Shown: positions 38,485-46,598, counted from the first letter of the stretch. The stretch: DNA of 64,000 nt from Nocardia araoensis NBRC 100135 (GCF_000308435.1 NZ_BAFR01000124.1:62001-126000), one strand, 5' to 3'. Numbers and translations are program-made. The notes: generated from the letters alone by a model not told the origin.

Positions 38485-38513
38485 TAGCACATATGTTCGA
38501 TAAGCGGTACGCT
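38485..38513 (+). promoter_or_regulatory. LexA-like box over a leaderless promoter of the AlkB-like gene
   Basis: TAGCAC-ATAT-GTTCGA (38485-38500) matches the mycobacterial SOS box TCGAAC-N4-GTTCGA at 10 of 12 positions. TACGCT (38508-38513) lies 7 nt before the ATG at 38521, so the box covers the -35 region of a leaderless promoter. Damage induction through LexA is inferred. Confidence 0.5.
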
Positions 38514-38520
38514 CGGCCGC

Positions 38521-39147
38521 ATGTCCACACCGCTACAGGGATCGCTGCTCGACGGGTTCGGTGACACCGAACTCGGGCCGCTGCGCGACGCGCGCCGCAC
38601 CGTGCTCGACCGCGGCGCCTGGGTGGATCTGCTGCCCGGCTGGCTTTCGGGCGCGGACGCGCTGTTCGACCGGCTGGTCGACTGCGTGCCGTGGAAAGCC
38701 GAGCGCAGGCCGATGTACGACCGCGTGGTCGACGTGCCCCGGCTGCTGCGGTTCTACGCGGAGCACGAACCGCTGCCGGATCCGGCGCTGGCCGACGCGC
38801 GCACGGCACTGACCGAGCACTATCGGCACGAACTCGGCGAACCGTTTCGCACCGCGGGCCTGTGCTACTACCGGGACGGGCACGACAGCGTCGCCTGGCA
38901 CGGCGACAACATCGGCCGCGGCGCCACCCATGACACCATGGTCGCGATCGTGTCGGTCGGCGCGCCGAGAGCTCTGCTGCTGCGGCCGCGCGGCGGCGGT
39001 GCGAGCATCAAATACGTTGTCGGACATGGCGATCTGCTCGTCATGGGCGGCTCTTGCCAGCGTACCTGGGAGCACGCGGTGCCCAAGACGCGCAAACCCA
39101 CCGGTCCGCGGATCAGCATCCAGTACCGCCCGCGCGGTGTCCGCTGA
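38521..39147 (+). CDS. AlkB-like alpha-ketoglutarate-dependent dioxygenase
   Basis: 208 residues of the 2OG-Fe(II) oxygenase type. The iron facial triad is visible as HGD in VAWHGDNIGRG and a distal histidine in RTWEHAVPK; the 2-oxoglutarate arginine is in RISIQYRPR. LCYYRDGHDSVAWHGDN is characteristic of bacterial AlkB paralogues that repair alkylated bases by oxidative dealkylation. No Shine-Dalgarno precedes the ATG; a -10 lies 7 nt upstream, with a LexA-like box over the -35. It is divergent from pyrR and is the first accessory gene after the pyr block. Confidence 0.87.
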   Translation: MSTPLQGSLLDGFGDTELGPLRDARRTVLDRGAWVDLLPGWLSGADALFDRLVDCVPWKAERRPMYDRVVDVPRLLRFYAEHEPLPDPALADARTALTEHYRHELGEPFRTAGLCYYRDGHDSVAWHGDNIGRGATHDTMVAIVSVGAPRALLLRPRGGGASIKYVVGHGDLLVMGGSCQRTWEHAVPKTRKPTGPRISIQYRPRGVR

Positions 39148-39167
39148 CCCGGGCCGTGCGCGCCACC

Positions 39168-39198
39168 TTGACCTGAACCAACGTTGAGGTCGCAAGCT
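39168..39198 (+). promoter_or_regulatory. MerR-type leaderless promoter of the SnoaL-like gene
   Basis: TTGACC (39168-39173) and CAAGCT (39193-39198) are separated by exactly 19 bp. The spacer holds a dyad GACCTGAACCA/ACGTTGAGGTC (39170-39191), 8 of 11 pairs symmetric. The -10 ends 6 nt before the ATG. The geometry is that of promoters distorted and activated by MerR regulators; the regulator is not adjacent. Confidence 0.65.
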
Positions 39199-39204
39199 CG
39201 TCGC

Positions 39205-39654
39205 ATGAGTACGACAGCATCCACACCCCCCTTGGTCGAGGACACCACGGTCGACCACTCGGACGACATCGTCGCGATCCGGCAGATCGTCGCCAACGCG
39301 GAGACCGGATTCAACACCAATGACGCCGACCTGCTGTCGGCGGATTTCACCGCCAACGCGGCAGTCGTCAACGCCATGGGCACGCTGATCACCGGATTCG
39401 ACGCGCTGCTCGACTCCAGCCGCAGCGGGCTGGCCGGATTCCTCAAAGACCAGTACGCCCGCTATGAGATCGCCGATATCACGTTCCTGCGCCCGGACGT
39501 CGCGATCGCGCACAAACGCGCCTGGGCGACCACATCGGACGGCGAGCTCATCGACCGTGATCACGCCATGATCGCGCTGTATGTCTTCGTCAAGGAGGGC
39601 GAGCGCTGGCACATCGCCGCGCGGCAGAACACCTTGGTACCCGAGGCCGAGTGA
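39205..39654 (+). CDS. SnoaL-like / NTF2-fold protein
   Basis: 149 residues with the cone-shaped NTF2 fold pattern: a first helix IRQIVANAETGFNTNDADLL, SADFTANAAVVNAMG, and C-terminal strands AIAHKRAWAT, ALYVFVKEGERWHIAARQN. Such DUF4440/SnoaL-like proteins include cyclases, dehydratases and detoxifying binding proteins; the role here is unknown. The ATG at 39205 has no Shine-Dalgarno and lies just after a MerR-type promoter, so expression probably responds to a chemical signal sensed by a MerR protein encoded elsewhere. Confidence 0.8.
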   Translation: MSTTASTPPLVEDTTVDHSDDIVAIRQIVANAETGFNTNDADLLSADFTANAAVVNAMGTLITGFDALLDSSRSGLAGFLKDQYARYEIADITFLRPDVAIAHKRAWATTSDGELIDRDHAMIALYVFVKEGERWHIAARQNTLVPEAE

Positions 39655-39685
39655 TCGTCGTCCGTCACGTGCCCCCCGCTCCGGT

Positions 39686-39691
39686 TAGCCT
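39686..39691 (+). promoter_or_regulatory. -10 of a leaderless promoter for the HD-domain gene
   Basis: TAGCCT ends 6 nt before the ATG at 39698, with no Shine-Dalgarno sequence between. Inferred from spacing. Confidence 0.4.
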
Positions 39692-39697
39692 GGCATC

Positions 39698-40411
39698 ATG
39701 AGCAATCCAGGGGCGGGGGTCTTGGCCGTGATGCCGCTGCACACGATCAGCGAGGTCTACGGCGAGGCCGGGCTGCGGGAACGACTACTGCTGGAAATCG
39801 CCGACCTGCCGGACACGCAGCGCTTGGCGGCGGCCCTCGATCTCGCGGCCGACCTGCATCGCGACGATCGGTACGGCCGCGAGCCGTACCTGAGTCACCT
39901 ACTGCGCGTGTCGATCCGGATCATCAGCCACTACGAGGTCCGCGATCCCGACGTGGTCGCGGCGGGGCTGTTGCACGACTCGGTCGAGGACCACGCCGCC
40001 GAGTTGGCCGCCGATCGCCCCGGCCCCACCGTCGACGCGGCACTGAACGCGCTCACCGATCGGTTCGGTGCGCGAGTGGCCGATCTCGTGGCCGCGGTGA
40101 CCAACCCCGAACCGGATCCGGCACGTGACCGGCAGGCGCAATACCGCGAGCATGTCGCGACGAATCTGGACCGCGACCCGTGGGCCCGCGTCATCAAGCT
40201 CTCCGACTTCACCGACAACGGCGTCGGCATCCTCTACGCCACCGGCCCCGCGATGGCGAAACTCGCCGCCAAGTACCGCCCCCTCACCGATGTGTACCGC
40301 GATCTGGTCACCCGGCCGGACACACCGTTGGCCGAACACGTCCGGCAGCACATCCTCGATCAGCTCGACCGGGCCGACGAACGGTTCGAGGCCATTCTGT
40401 CGCGAGACTGA
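39698..40411 (+). CDS. HD-domain phosphohydrolase-like protein
   Basis: 237 residues. The HD signature is present: an upstream histidine in PYLSHLLRVS, then GLLHDSVEDH with the HD pair, and a distal DNLDRDPWARVIKLSDFTDN-type segment (VIKLSDFTDNG). This arrangement resembles the hydrolase half of RelA/SpoT, but no synthetase domain follows. It may hydrolyse (p)ppGpp or other nucleotides as a small alarmone hydrolase, or be a generic metal phosphohydrolase. The start ATG has TAGCCT 6 nt upstream and is likely leaderless. Confidence 0.8.
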   Translation: MSNPGAGVLAVMPLHTISEVYGEAGLRERLLLEIADLPDTQRLAAALDLAADLHRDDRYGREPYLSHLLRVSIRIISHYEVRDPDVVAAGLLHDSVEDHAAELAADRPGPTVDAALNALTDRFGARVADLVAAVTNPEPDPARDRQAQYREHVATNLDRDPWARVIKLSDFTDNGVGILYATGPAMAKLAAKYRPLTDVYRDLVTRPDTPLAEHVRQHILDQLDRADERFEAILSRD

Positions 40412-40599
40412 CGCCACGCGGGCAGGGGCGGATCGAAACTCATGCGGCACAAACCAATCGGTTGACCGAGCGCTCCCTTCTGCGTGCGCCTGCAACGCCC
40501 GCCGCGCACTGCTGTGCCGATCAGGACGACATGCCGCCGGAGCCCGGTCGGCACGCGAGCAGACCGTTCAACGCGCCGGTCGCACAGGCGCACGAGTCG

Positions 40600-41175
40600 T
40601 CACGGCGCGCGGAGCACTGATTCGACCAGCTCGCGCACCGCGGCCAGCAACCGTTCCGTCTCCCCCGCCCGGACCATGGTCGGCACCAACTCGGCGCTCA
40701 GCGCACCGAGCAGCAGCCGCCCGACCACCTCGGCGTCCAGGTCGGGACGCGCTTCGCGCAGCAACGTGGTGATGTGGTTGTCCCAGAACGCATGGAATTC
40801 GGCGGTTCGGGGATGCGGCGGCTCGGTGCGATAGGCGACCATCAGCTCGGAGTTGGCGATCACCAGCCGCGCCATCGCGTCGAAATAGGCGATCAGCCGG
40901 GCATCGGCCGGCGCGCCGGGACCGAGGGGCGGCGGGCCGCTGGTGATCGCATCCATGAGCGCCACCGCGCTCTGCGCGACCATCTCGTGCAACAGCCCAG
41001 CCCGGCTGCCGAAGCGATGGAAGATCGTGCCCTTGCCCACTCCGGCGGCGGCCGCCACGCGGTCCATGGTGATCGCTTCGGCGCCGTGCTCGGCCAGCAA
41101 CGCGAAGGTGGCGTCCAATATCGCGCGCCGATTGCGCGCCGCGTCCGCCCGTTCTCTGGGCCGTCCGTCGCCCAT
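40600..41175 (-). CDS. TetR-family regulator divergent from the quinone reductase
   Basis: 191 residues: NRRAILDATFALLAEHGAEA, TMDRVAAAAGVGKGTIFHRF in the HTH, then a helical ligand domain with FHAFWDNHITTLLREARPDL. It faces the quinone oxidoreductase-like gene across an 84-bp region holding two inverted 17-bp operators, so it almost certainly represses that gene and itself. The ligand is unknown. Confidence 0.87.
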   Translation of the reverse strand: MGDGRPRERADAARNRRAILDATFALLAEHGAEAITMDRVAAAAGVGKGTIFHRFGSRAGLLHEMVAQSAVALMDAITSGPPPLGPGAPADARLIAYFDAMARLVIANSELMVAYRTEPPHPRTAEFHAFWDNHITTLLREARPDLDAEVVGRLLLGALSAELVPTMVRAGETERLLAAVRELVESVLRAP

Positions 41176-41193
41176 CGCACCCGCTTCCTAGAC

Positions 41194-41247
41194 AAGTTGA
41201 CCGGCGGTCCATATCATCGGGGAGTCAATTGGACCGTCAGTCAACTT
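41194..41247. promoter_or_regulatory. Paired inverted operators between TetR and quinone reductase genes
   Basis: AAGTTGACCGGCGGTCC (41194-41210) and GGACCGTCAGTCAACTT (41231-41247) are inverted copies matching at 15 of 17 positions, 20 bp apart. Each contains a TTGACYGRCGGTC core typical of TetR sites. The right copy ends directly before the ribosome-binding region of the quinone reductase. Confidence 0.7.
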
Positions 41248-41259
41248 ATGGAGTTCATG

Positions 41260-42246
41260 ATGCAGGCAATCGTAATGACCGCGCCCGGAAGCCCCGATGT
41301 GCTGGTCGCCGCGGACGTCCCGGCACCGCGGGCAGGCGCGGGCGAAGTGGTGATCCGCGCCGAGGCGATCCCGGTGCTGTACCCCGAAACCAAGCTGCGC
41401 TCCGGTGAGTTCCCGCTCGGCGCGCCGCTGCCGCTGGTTTTCGGTTTCCAGGCCGCGGGAGTTGTCACCGAGGTCGGCGCGCAAGTCGATCCGGCGCTGA
41501 TCGGACGGCGGGTCGTCGTTTCGACCCAGGGTTCCGGCGCCTATGCCGAATTCGTCGCGGCGCCCGCGGATTCCGTAGCGTCCATTCCGGACGGCCTGTC
41601 CTTCGTGGACGCCGCGGCGGTGCTGATGAACGGATCGGTGGCGATTCCACTGCTGGAGACCGCCGCGCTCACCGGCACCGAGACCGTCCTGATCGAAGCT
41701 GCCGCCACGGGCGTCGGCAGCGCTCTGGTCCAATTGGCGAAAGAATTCGGGGCGGCCCGTGTCATCGGGACCGCCGGTGGGTCCGACAAGGCCGCGCACG
41801 CGCGCAAATCGGGAGCCGACGAAGTGATCGACCACAACGATCCGGAATGGACCACCGGGCTGCGCGAAATACTCGACGGCGCGACCGTGGACGTGGTGTT
41901 CGATTCGATCGGCGGCGCGAGCGCTGCCGGCCTGCTCGATCTCATGACGCCCTTGCGCGGCCGCATGCTCGGCTACGGATGGCTGGCCGGAGCACCGGCG
42001 CAGGTGTCGGCGAGCGATCTGCTCATGCGCGGGCTCACCTTCACCGGCTGCGCCGGACCGGACTGGCTGAATCGAGTGGCCCAGGCGCGCACCGCGGTTC
42101 TGGCCCGCGCGGCGGCCGGCGGGCTCGACTCGCCGATCGAGGCGGTGCTGCCCCTGGACCAGGCGAGCCGCGCGCATCGGCTGCTGGAGGAGAGGGCGGT
42201 GCTGGGCAAGATCGTGCTGCGTCCGGGCTCCGCCGTGTCCGGCTAG
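41260..42246 (+). CDS. NADPH:quinone oxidoreductase / zinc-less MDR-family reductase
   Basis: 328 residues of the medium-chain dehydrogenase/reductase family: an N-terminal GroES-like domain (PLVFGFQAAGVVTEVGAQ) and a nucleotide-binding domain with AAATGVGSALVQLAKEFGA and IGTAGGSDKAAHARKSGAD. The zinc-binding cysteines of alcohol dehydrogenases are absent, as in quinone reductases and enoyl reductases. Among three near ATGs, 41260 is best because GGAG is 6 nt upstream. The divergent TetR and the operator pair indicate induction by a quinone or enone. Confidence 0.87.
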   Translation: MQAIVMTAPGSPDVLVAADVPAPRAGAGEVVIRAEAIPVLYPETKLRSGEFPLGAPLPLVFGFQAAGVVTEVGAQVDPALIGRRVVVSTQGSGAYAEFVAAPADSVASIPDGLSFVDAAAVLMNGSVAIPLLETAALTGTETVLIEAAATGVGSALVQLAKEFGAARVIGTAGGSDKAAHARKSGADEVIDHNDPEWTTGLREILDGATVDVVFDSIGGASAAGLLDLMTPLRGRMLGYGWLAGAPAQVSASDLLMRGLTFTGCAGPDWLNRVAQARTAVLARAAAGGLDSPIEAVLPLDQASRAHRLLEERAVLGKIVLRPGSAVSG

Positions 42247-42269
42247 CACCGCGCGGACCGCCTCGTGGC

Positions 42270-42275
42270 TAGGGT
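42270..42275 (+). promoter_or_regulatory. -10 of a leaderless promoter for the serpin gene
   Basis: TAGGGT ends 6 nt before the GTG at 42282. No Shine-Dalgarno sequence lies between. Inferred from spacing. Confidence 0.4.
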
Positions 42276-42281
42276 GGGCTC

Positions 42282-43448
42282 GTGCGGACTTCTCTGGAAT
42301 CCCATGTCGGCGCCGCCAACGCGCTCACCGCACGGTGGTGCGCCGCGGCGGGCGAACGAGACTTCGTGGTGTCCGGCGCCGGGGTGTGGCCGCTGCTCGC
42401 CCTGCTCGCCTCCGCGGCGGACGGTCCGGCGCGCGACGAACTGACGGCCGCGACCGGCCTGCCCGCGGCGGACGGGCAGGACGGAGGGCTCCGGCTGCTG
42501 CACGACCTCGAGCACGCGGAGGCGGTGTCGGCCGCACTCGGCGTGTGGGTGCGCCGCGATCTTCCGTTGCACGAGGCGTGGTCACAGCCGCTCCCCGAAG
42601 GTGTGCTCACCCGGTTGGCCGGGCAGTCCGAACTCGACCGCTGGGCGGCTCAGCACACCGATGGGCTCATCGAACGGTTCCCGCTCACCGTCGATCCGGA
42701 CACGCTGCTGGTGCTCGCCACCGCGCTGGTAGCGAAAACCCGGTGGCGAGCGCCCTTCGACGTCGGGACGCTGGCACCGGAGAACGGTCCGTGGCAGGGG
42801 CACCGCGGACCCGGGCTGACCCGTACGAGTCGCGACGTGGCGAACGCCGCGATCCTCGACGCGTCGGAGCCGGTCACCCGCGTCGTCGTCGAAGGCGTCA
42901 CCGACCTCGACGTCCATCTCCTGCTCGGCACCGGGACACCCGGCGCGGTGCTCGAAACAGGCCTGGCGGCGCTGTCCGGCAGCGTGCCGATCCGCTCCGA
43001 CCTGCCGGTCGACACGAAGGGACCTGGGCTGAACGTGCGTACCGAACCGGTGCTGCCCAACACCGGTCGACTGCGAATCCAACTGCCGCCCTTCGAGGTT
43101 CGCTCCACCCACGATCTGCTCACCCCGCCGGACCTGTTCGGGCTGACCGCCGCGACCGACTGCACCCACGGCCACTTCCCCGCGATCTCCCCGTATCCGC
43201 TGTGCGTCGGCCAAGGAGCGCAGGAAGTGCTCGCCCGGTTCAGCCACGAAGGTTTCGAGGCCGCCGCCGTGACGACCTTCGCGTTACGCGCGGCAGCGGC
43301 GGTCCTGCGGCACGACTACGCGCCTGTCGTCTCGGTGGTCTTCGACCGCCCCTTCGGTTTCCTCGCCGTACACCGCCCGACGGGGCTCGCGGTCGTCGCG
43401 GGATGGGTCGCTACCGCGCCTACGTCGTCCCCCGGCGCTCCGGCCTGA
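42282..43448 (+). CDS. Serpin-family protein
   Basis: 388 residues, the usual serpin length. The diagnostic C-terminal signature is present (VVFDRPFGFLAVHRPTGLA, then VVAGWV), preceded by a hinge and reactive-loop region FSHEGFEAAAVTTFALRAAA. The N-terminal part has FVVSGAGVWPLLALLASAA, the start-of-helix B serpin pattern. Serpins trap serine or cysteine proteases by a conformational change; bacterial examples are scattered and often found in actinobacteria. No signal peptide is visible, so it acts in the cytosol unless exported atypically. It starts at a GTG with a TAGGGT 6 nt upstream and is convergent with the FAD monooxygenase. Confidence 0.8.
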   Translation: MRTSLESHVGAANALTARWCAAAGERDFVVSGAGVWPLLALLASAADGPARDELTAATGLPAADGQDGGLRLLHDLEHAEAVSAALGVWVRRDLPLHEAWSQPLPEGVLTRLAGQSELDRWAAQHTDGLIERFPLTVDPDTLLVLATALVAKTRWRAPFDVGTLAPENGPWQGHRGPGLTRTSRDVANAAILDASEPVTRVVVEGVTDLDVHLLLGTGTPGAVLETGLAALSGSVPIRSDLPVDTKGPGLNVRTEPVLPNTGRLRIQLPPFEVRSTHDLLTPPDLFGLTAATDCTHGHFPAISPYPLCVGQGAQEVLARFSHEGFEAAAVTTFALRAAAAVLRHDYAPVVSVVFDRPFGFLAVHRPTGLAVVAGWVATAPTSSPGAPA

Positions 43449-43451
43449 GCG

Positions 43452-44678
43452 CTATCGCCGGGCGAAGTACGGGGCGTGCTCCGGCAGCACACCGCGGGCG
43501 AGCAAGAAGGCCGGCACGCTGCGGATCACGGGGATACGACGCAGGACGCGGACCGGCAGTGGTGCGCGCGCGGAAGTCGCGATGTCCATTCGCCCGTCGA
43601 GGGCGGGAGCGATCGCGAAGGCGTGCAGGAGTCGCTGGATTCCTTGCGTCACCACGGTCGGGAACCGGCGCCGTCGCTGCACCTTCGCCAGTTCCCTGGT
43701 GCCCAGCGTTCCCGAGAGCAGCGGTGGAGCGAGGATCCTGGCCGCGGCTACGGCGTCCTGAACGGCCAGGTTGATGCCGACGCCGCCGGCGGGGGACATG
43801 GCATGGGCCGCGTCGCCGAGGCAGAGCAGGCCGTTGGTGTACCACTTGGTCAGCCGATCGAGTTTCACCTCCAGCAACTTGACCTCGTCCCAGCCGGTCA
43901 GGGCATCGAGCCGGTCGTAGAGCCACGGAGCGGCCTCGGCCAGGCTGCGCATGATGTCCGCCACCGGGCCGCGGCGGGCGGATTCGTCGGCGCCCTTGGC
44001 GATCAACGTGGCGCACTGCCAGTAGTCGCCACGGTCGAGCAGAACCGCCACCCGGCGGGCGCTGACGATCGGCAGCGCGCCCGCGGGATCTATGTCGGTG
44101 CGCGGCAGGCGGAACCACCAGACGTCCATGGGCGTCGACCACGTGCGGATCGGCAGGCCCGCGGCCGATCGCAGCAGCGAGCCGCGGCCGTCGCAGGCCA
44201 CCGTGAGGTCGGCTTCGATCGAACCGGTCGCGCCGTCGACGGTCCGGTAGGCGACGCCACCCACCCGGCCGTCGACCCAGACCAGATCGGTGGCCTCGGT
44301 GTTCATCCGCAGCCGGAAGGTGGGTTCGGCGGCAGCGGCCCGCGCGAGCAGATCCAGCAGATCCCACTGCGGCACCATGGCGATGTATTTGTGCTTGCCC
44401 GGCAGGTGCGTCAGGGTGGCGAGTGTCTGCAAGCCGCCCGCGATCGGCAGTTGTACTCGATCCACTTTGCGGGCGGGAAGTTTCGCGAACTCCGCGCCGA
44501 GACCCAGTTCGTCGAGCAGGTCGAGGGTGGTGGGATGCACGGTGTCGCCGCGGAAATCGCGTAGGAAGTCCTTGTGCTTCTCCAGCACCGTGACCTCGAC
44601 ACCAGCCCTGGCGAGCAGCAGCCCGAGGATCATTCCGGCCGGTCCCCCGCCGACCACCAGGCAGGTCGTGCGCTCCAT
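43452..44678 (-). CDS. FAD-dependent monooxygenase (PHBH fold)
   Basis: 408 residues of the group A flavoprotein hydroxylase fold: CLVVGGGPAGMILGLLLARA at the N-terminus, LTVACDGRGSLLR (the DG motif) in the middle and LCLGDAAHAMSPAGGVGINL (the GD motif) near residue 290. These enzymes hydroxylate aromatics or modify quinones and antibiotics using NAD(P)H and O2; the substrate here is unknown. GGGAG lies about 9 nt before the ATG. The stop is 3 bp from the stop of the convergent serpin gene. Confidence 0.88.
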   Translation of the reverse strand: MERTTCLVVGGGPAGMILGLLLARAGVEVTVLEKHKDFLRDFRGDTVHPTTLDLLDELGLGAEFAKLPARKVDRVQLPIAGGLQTLATLTHLPGKHKYIAMVPQWDLLDLLARAAAAEPTFRLRMNTEATDLVWVDGRVGGVAYRTVDGATGSIEADLTVACDGRGSLLRSAAGLPIRTWSTPMDVWWFRLPRTDIDPAGALPIVSARRVAVLLDRGDYWQCATLIAKGADESARRGPVADIMRSLAEAAPWLYDRLDALTGWDEVKLLEVKLDRLTKWYTNGLLCLGDAAHAMSPAGGVGINLAVQDAVAAARILAPPLLSGTLGTRELAKVQRRRRFPTVVTQGIQRLLHAFAIAPALDGRMDIATSARAPLPVRVLRRIPVIRSVPAFLLARGVLPEHAPYFARR

Positions 44679-44795
44679 CGACTGTGTCTCCCTCGGTCAC
44701 CACATCGCCGCAAGGTGTCGCCTGTTCGCGCAAATCCTAGTGTGGCGGGCGCCGCGCCGGACCCGATCGGCGACGGCCGACCGTTCCGCGACCCC

Positions 44796-45329
44796 TCAGC
44801 CGATATCCCGGCGCAGGACGAAGAAGTACGGTTCGGCCATACCGCGCAAATCCATCACGCCGAGCAGGGTGTGCTCGTCGGCGCGCCGGAAGTGATCGAT
44901 GATCGGCAGGTGGTCGTAGACCATCGCGGCACTTGTCACGCCGCGGTATTCGACCTCACGCAGACGCGCGGTGTACTTGCGCGTGCGCAGCGCGGGACGC
45001 AGGACCGGCAGCAACTTACGCACGGCTCGCACCCCGGGCAGCGGTACCCGCCCGGCCAGAGCGACCGGGACACGGCGCGGGTCGACGGCGAACACCGTGC
45101 CGCCCGAGGTGAACAACAGCGGATGCACACTGTCGGGGCCGTCGAACTGCTTGCCGTACCAACCCGAAGCCACCAGCACGCCGTCCATCGGATGGCCGGT
45201 GTCCAATTCCTCGCCTTTCCAGCGCCCGGTCACGATCTCCTCGACCCGCGCGGCGGGGAGGCGGTCGAACAACGCCCACGCCTCCTGCGCGCTACGAATG
45301 TCCGTCACGGTCAGCTCGTTCGCGGCCAT
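44796..45329 (-). CDS. GXWXG/DUF4334-domain protein
   Basis: 177 residues from the ATG at 45329 (a GTG at 45338 is also in frame). It contains the GXWXG block in VTGRWKGEELDTGHPMDG and a DUF4334-type C-terminal half (AMVYDHLPIIDHFRRADEHT, LLGVMDLRG). The function of the family is not established, though it resembles lipocalin-like binding proteins. It is on the same strand as the FAD monooxygenase, 117 bp upstream of it, and may be co-expressed. A short inverted repeat lies in its upstream region. Confidence 0.78.
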   Translation of the reverse strand: MAANELTVTDIRSAQEAWALFDRLPAARVEEIVTGRWKGEELDTGHPMDGVLVASGWYGKQFDGPDSVHPLLFTSGGTVFAVDPRRVPVALAGRVPLPGVRAVRKLLPVLRPALRTRKYTARLREVEYRGVTSAAMVYDHLPIIDHFRRADEHTLLGVMDLRGMAEPYFFVLRRDIG

Positions 45330-45361
45330 ATCTCCCACTTCCCTCGGCGAGGCGACGTTGC

Positions 45362-45376
45362 GATAGCTACCCTATC
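45362..45376. promoter_or_regulatory. Short inverted repeat upstream of the GXWXG gene
   Basis: GATAG-CTACC-CTATC, 5-bp arms with a 5-nt centre, 33 bp upstream of the start. A minus-strand TAGGGT within it could be the -10. Weak, inferred only. Confidence 0.3.
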
Positions 45377-45418
45377 TGTCTCTCAGGACACGCCGGTCGA
45401 CCAGGTACACCCGGACAT

Positions 45419-45925
45419 TCAGTAGGTCGCCATGAGATAGATCCCGGCGATGATCATGACGCAGGCGACCACACGCTTCGAACTCACCGTGCGCCGCGGG
45501 AACCCCATCAAGCCGAAGTGGTCGATGGCGAGCGCACCGAACATCTGTCCCGCGATGATGAGGGCATTGAAGGTGCCCGCGCCCACATCGGAGGCCACGG
45601 AGATCATCGCCAGGATCGCGGCCCCGCCGAGCAGACCGCCGAAGGGCGCCCAGCGGGGCATGCTCCGGATGTCGGCCTTCGTCGGCCACGGCCGGTTCCT
45701 GGTGACCACCAGCGCCACCGTGAGGAAGATCGCGAAGCCGGTGAACGCCACGGCGTAGGAGATCACGCCGCACAGCCAGACGTTCTTCAATGCCAGCTTC
45801 AGCGAGTTCTGACAACCGGCTTCGACGGAGCGCAGCGCGCCGCCGACCAGGATGAACGCGAAGATGAGTGCCATCGTGGCGCGGGGCAGCGCGGCACGGG
45901 TCTTTTCGGCGGTCTGAACCGTCAT
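45419..45925 (-). CDS. YdcZ/DUF606-type DMT transporter, copy 2
   Basis: 168 residues with four to five hydrophobic segments: FAFILVGGALRSVEAGCQNS, WLCGVISYAVAFTGFAIFL, PFGGLLGGAAILAMISVAS and MIIAGIYLMA. The GxxxR...AGCQN and FGLMGFPRR blocks are shared with the next gene upstream. These small proteins belong to the drug/metabolite transporter superfamily and often work as paired half-transporters. A GAGG lies 7 nt before the ATG. It follows its paralogue by 64 bp on the same strand. Confidence 0.83.
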   Translation of the reverse strand: MTVQTAEKTRAALPRATMALIFAFILVGGALRSVEAGCQNSLKLALKNVWLCGVISYAVAFTGFAIFLTVALVVTRNRPWPTKADIRSMPRWAPFGGLLGGAAILAMISVASDVGAGTFNALIIAGQMFGALAIDHFGLMGFPRRTVSSKRVVACVMIIAGIYLMATY

Positions 45926-45989
45926 CGAGGATCCTCGGGAGGGTGCGAAGAGTGGATGGGCTGGACCGGCAGTGGTGGGCGACTTGCTG

Positions 45990-46478
45990 TCAGGTGACGC
46001 TGACCCTGGGCTCGTCGCCTGCGGGTTCGTCGGCCATCAGATAGATCGCGAGCGTGATCAGCCCGCAGGCCACCAGACGCGGAAAGCTGGCGGATCGCTC
46101 TTCGAATCCCATGAGTCCGAAGTGATCCATGATCACGGCGACCACCATCTCACCCACGATCACCAGCGCGCTGAAGGTCGCCACGCCGACATGCCGGGCC
46201 ACGGCGATCATCCCCATCACCGCCGCGCCGCCAAGGAGGCCACCGAACGGCGCCCACCACGGCATGTGCCGCACGTCGTCGAGCGTCGGCCACGGCGTCT
46301 TCGACGACAGCGCCAGGAAGATCGAAAAGCCGGTCAGCGCAACGGCATACGATATGACGGCACAGAGCCACATGTTCTTCATGTGGTTCATCAACGTGTT
46401 CTGGCAGCCGGCTTCGGCCGACCGTAGGCTGCCTCCGACCAGGATGAACAGGAATACCAGTCCGATGACGACGCTCAT
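45990..46478 (-). CDS. YdcZ/DUF606-type DMT transporter, copy 1
   Basis: 162 residues from the ATG at 46478: LVFLFILVGGSLRSAEAGCQ, NMWLCAVISYAVALTGFSIF, PFGGLLGGAAVMGMIAVA and LACGLITLAIYLM are hydrophobic segments. It is a close paralogue of the gene downstream, and the tandem arrangement suggests a heterodimeric transporter. Exported or imported substrate unknown. Its promoter at 46599-46627 is overlapped by an inverted repeat. The frame continues further upstream to 46598 without a plausible start. Confidence 0.83.
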   Translation of the reverse strand: MSVVIGLVFLFILVGGSLRSAEAGCQNTLMNHMKNMWLCAVISYAVALTGFSIFLALSSKTPWPTLDDVRHMPWWAPFGGLLGGAAVMGMIAVARHVGVATFSALVIVGEMVVAVIMDHFGLMGFEERSASFPRLVACGLITLAIYLMADEPAGDEPRVSVT

Positions 46479-46598
46479 GGGCAATACATCCTTGCTCGGC
46501 GGCGGGCGAACATCGAGATCGCCTCGGGCACAACGTCTTCCATCCGAACAATGGGGACCGGTTGCGCCGGAGCCGACGTCCGACCTTGTGACCTGCAC

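Larger units (their letters stand above)
38159..38520. other. Divergent intergenic region pyrR / AlkB-like gene
   Basis: About 360 bp. The left part is the pyrR leader and promoter, the right 40 bp are the leaderless promoter and LexA-like box of the AlkB-like gene. Between about 38270 and 38470 I see no gene, palindrome or hairpin worth naming. The core pyr block changes to accessory genes here. Confidence 0.6.

Noticed and set aside
45926-45937. 12-bp perfect palindrome CGAGGATCCTCG at the start of the second YdcZ gene
   Set aside because: It coincides with the Shine-Dalgarno region, has no loop for a hairpin, and no regulator or promoter context supports an operator.
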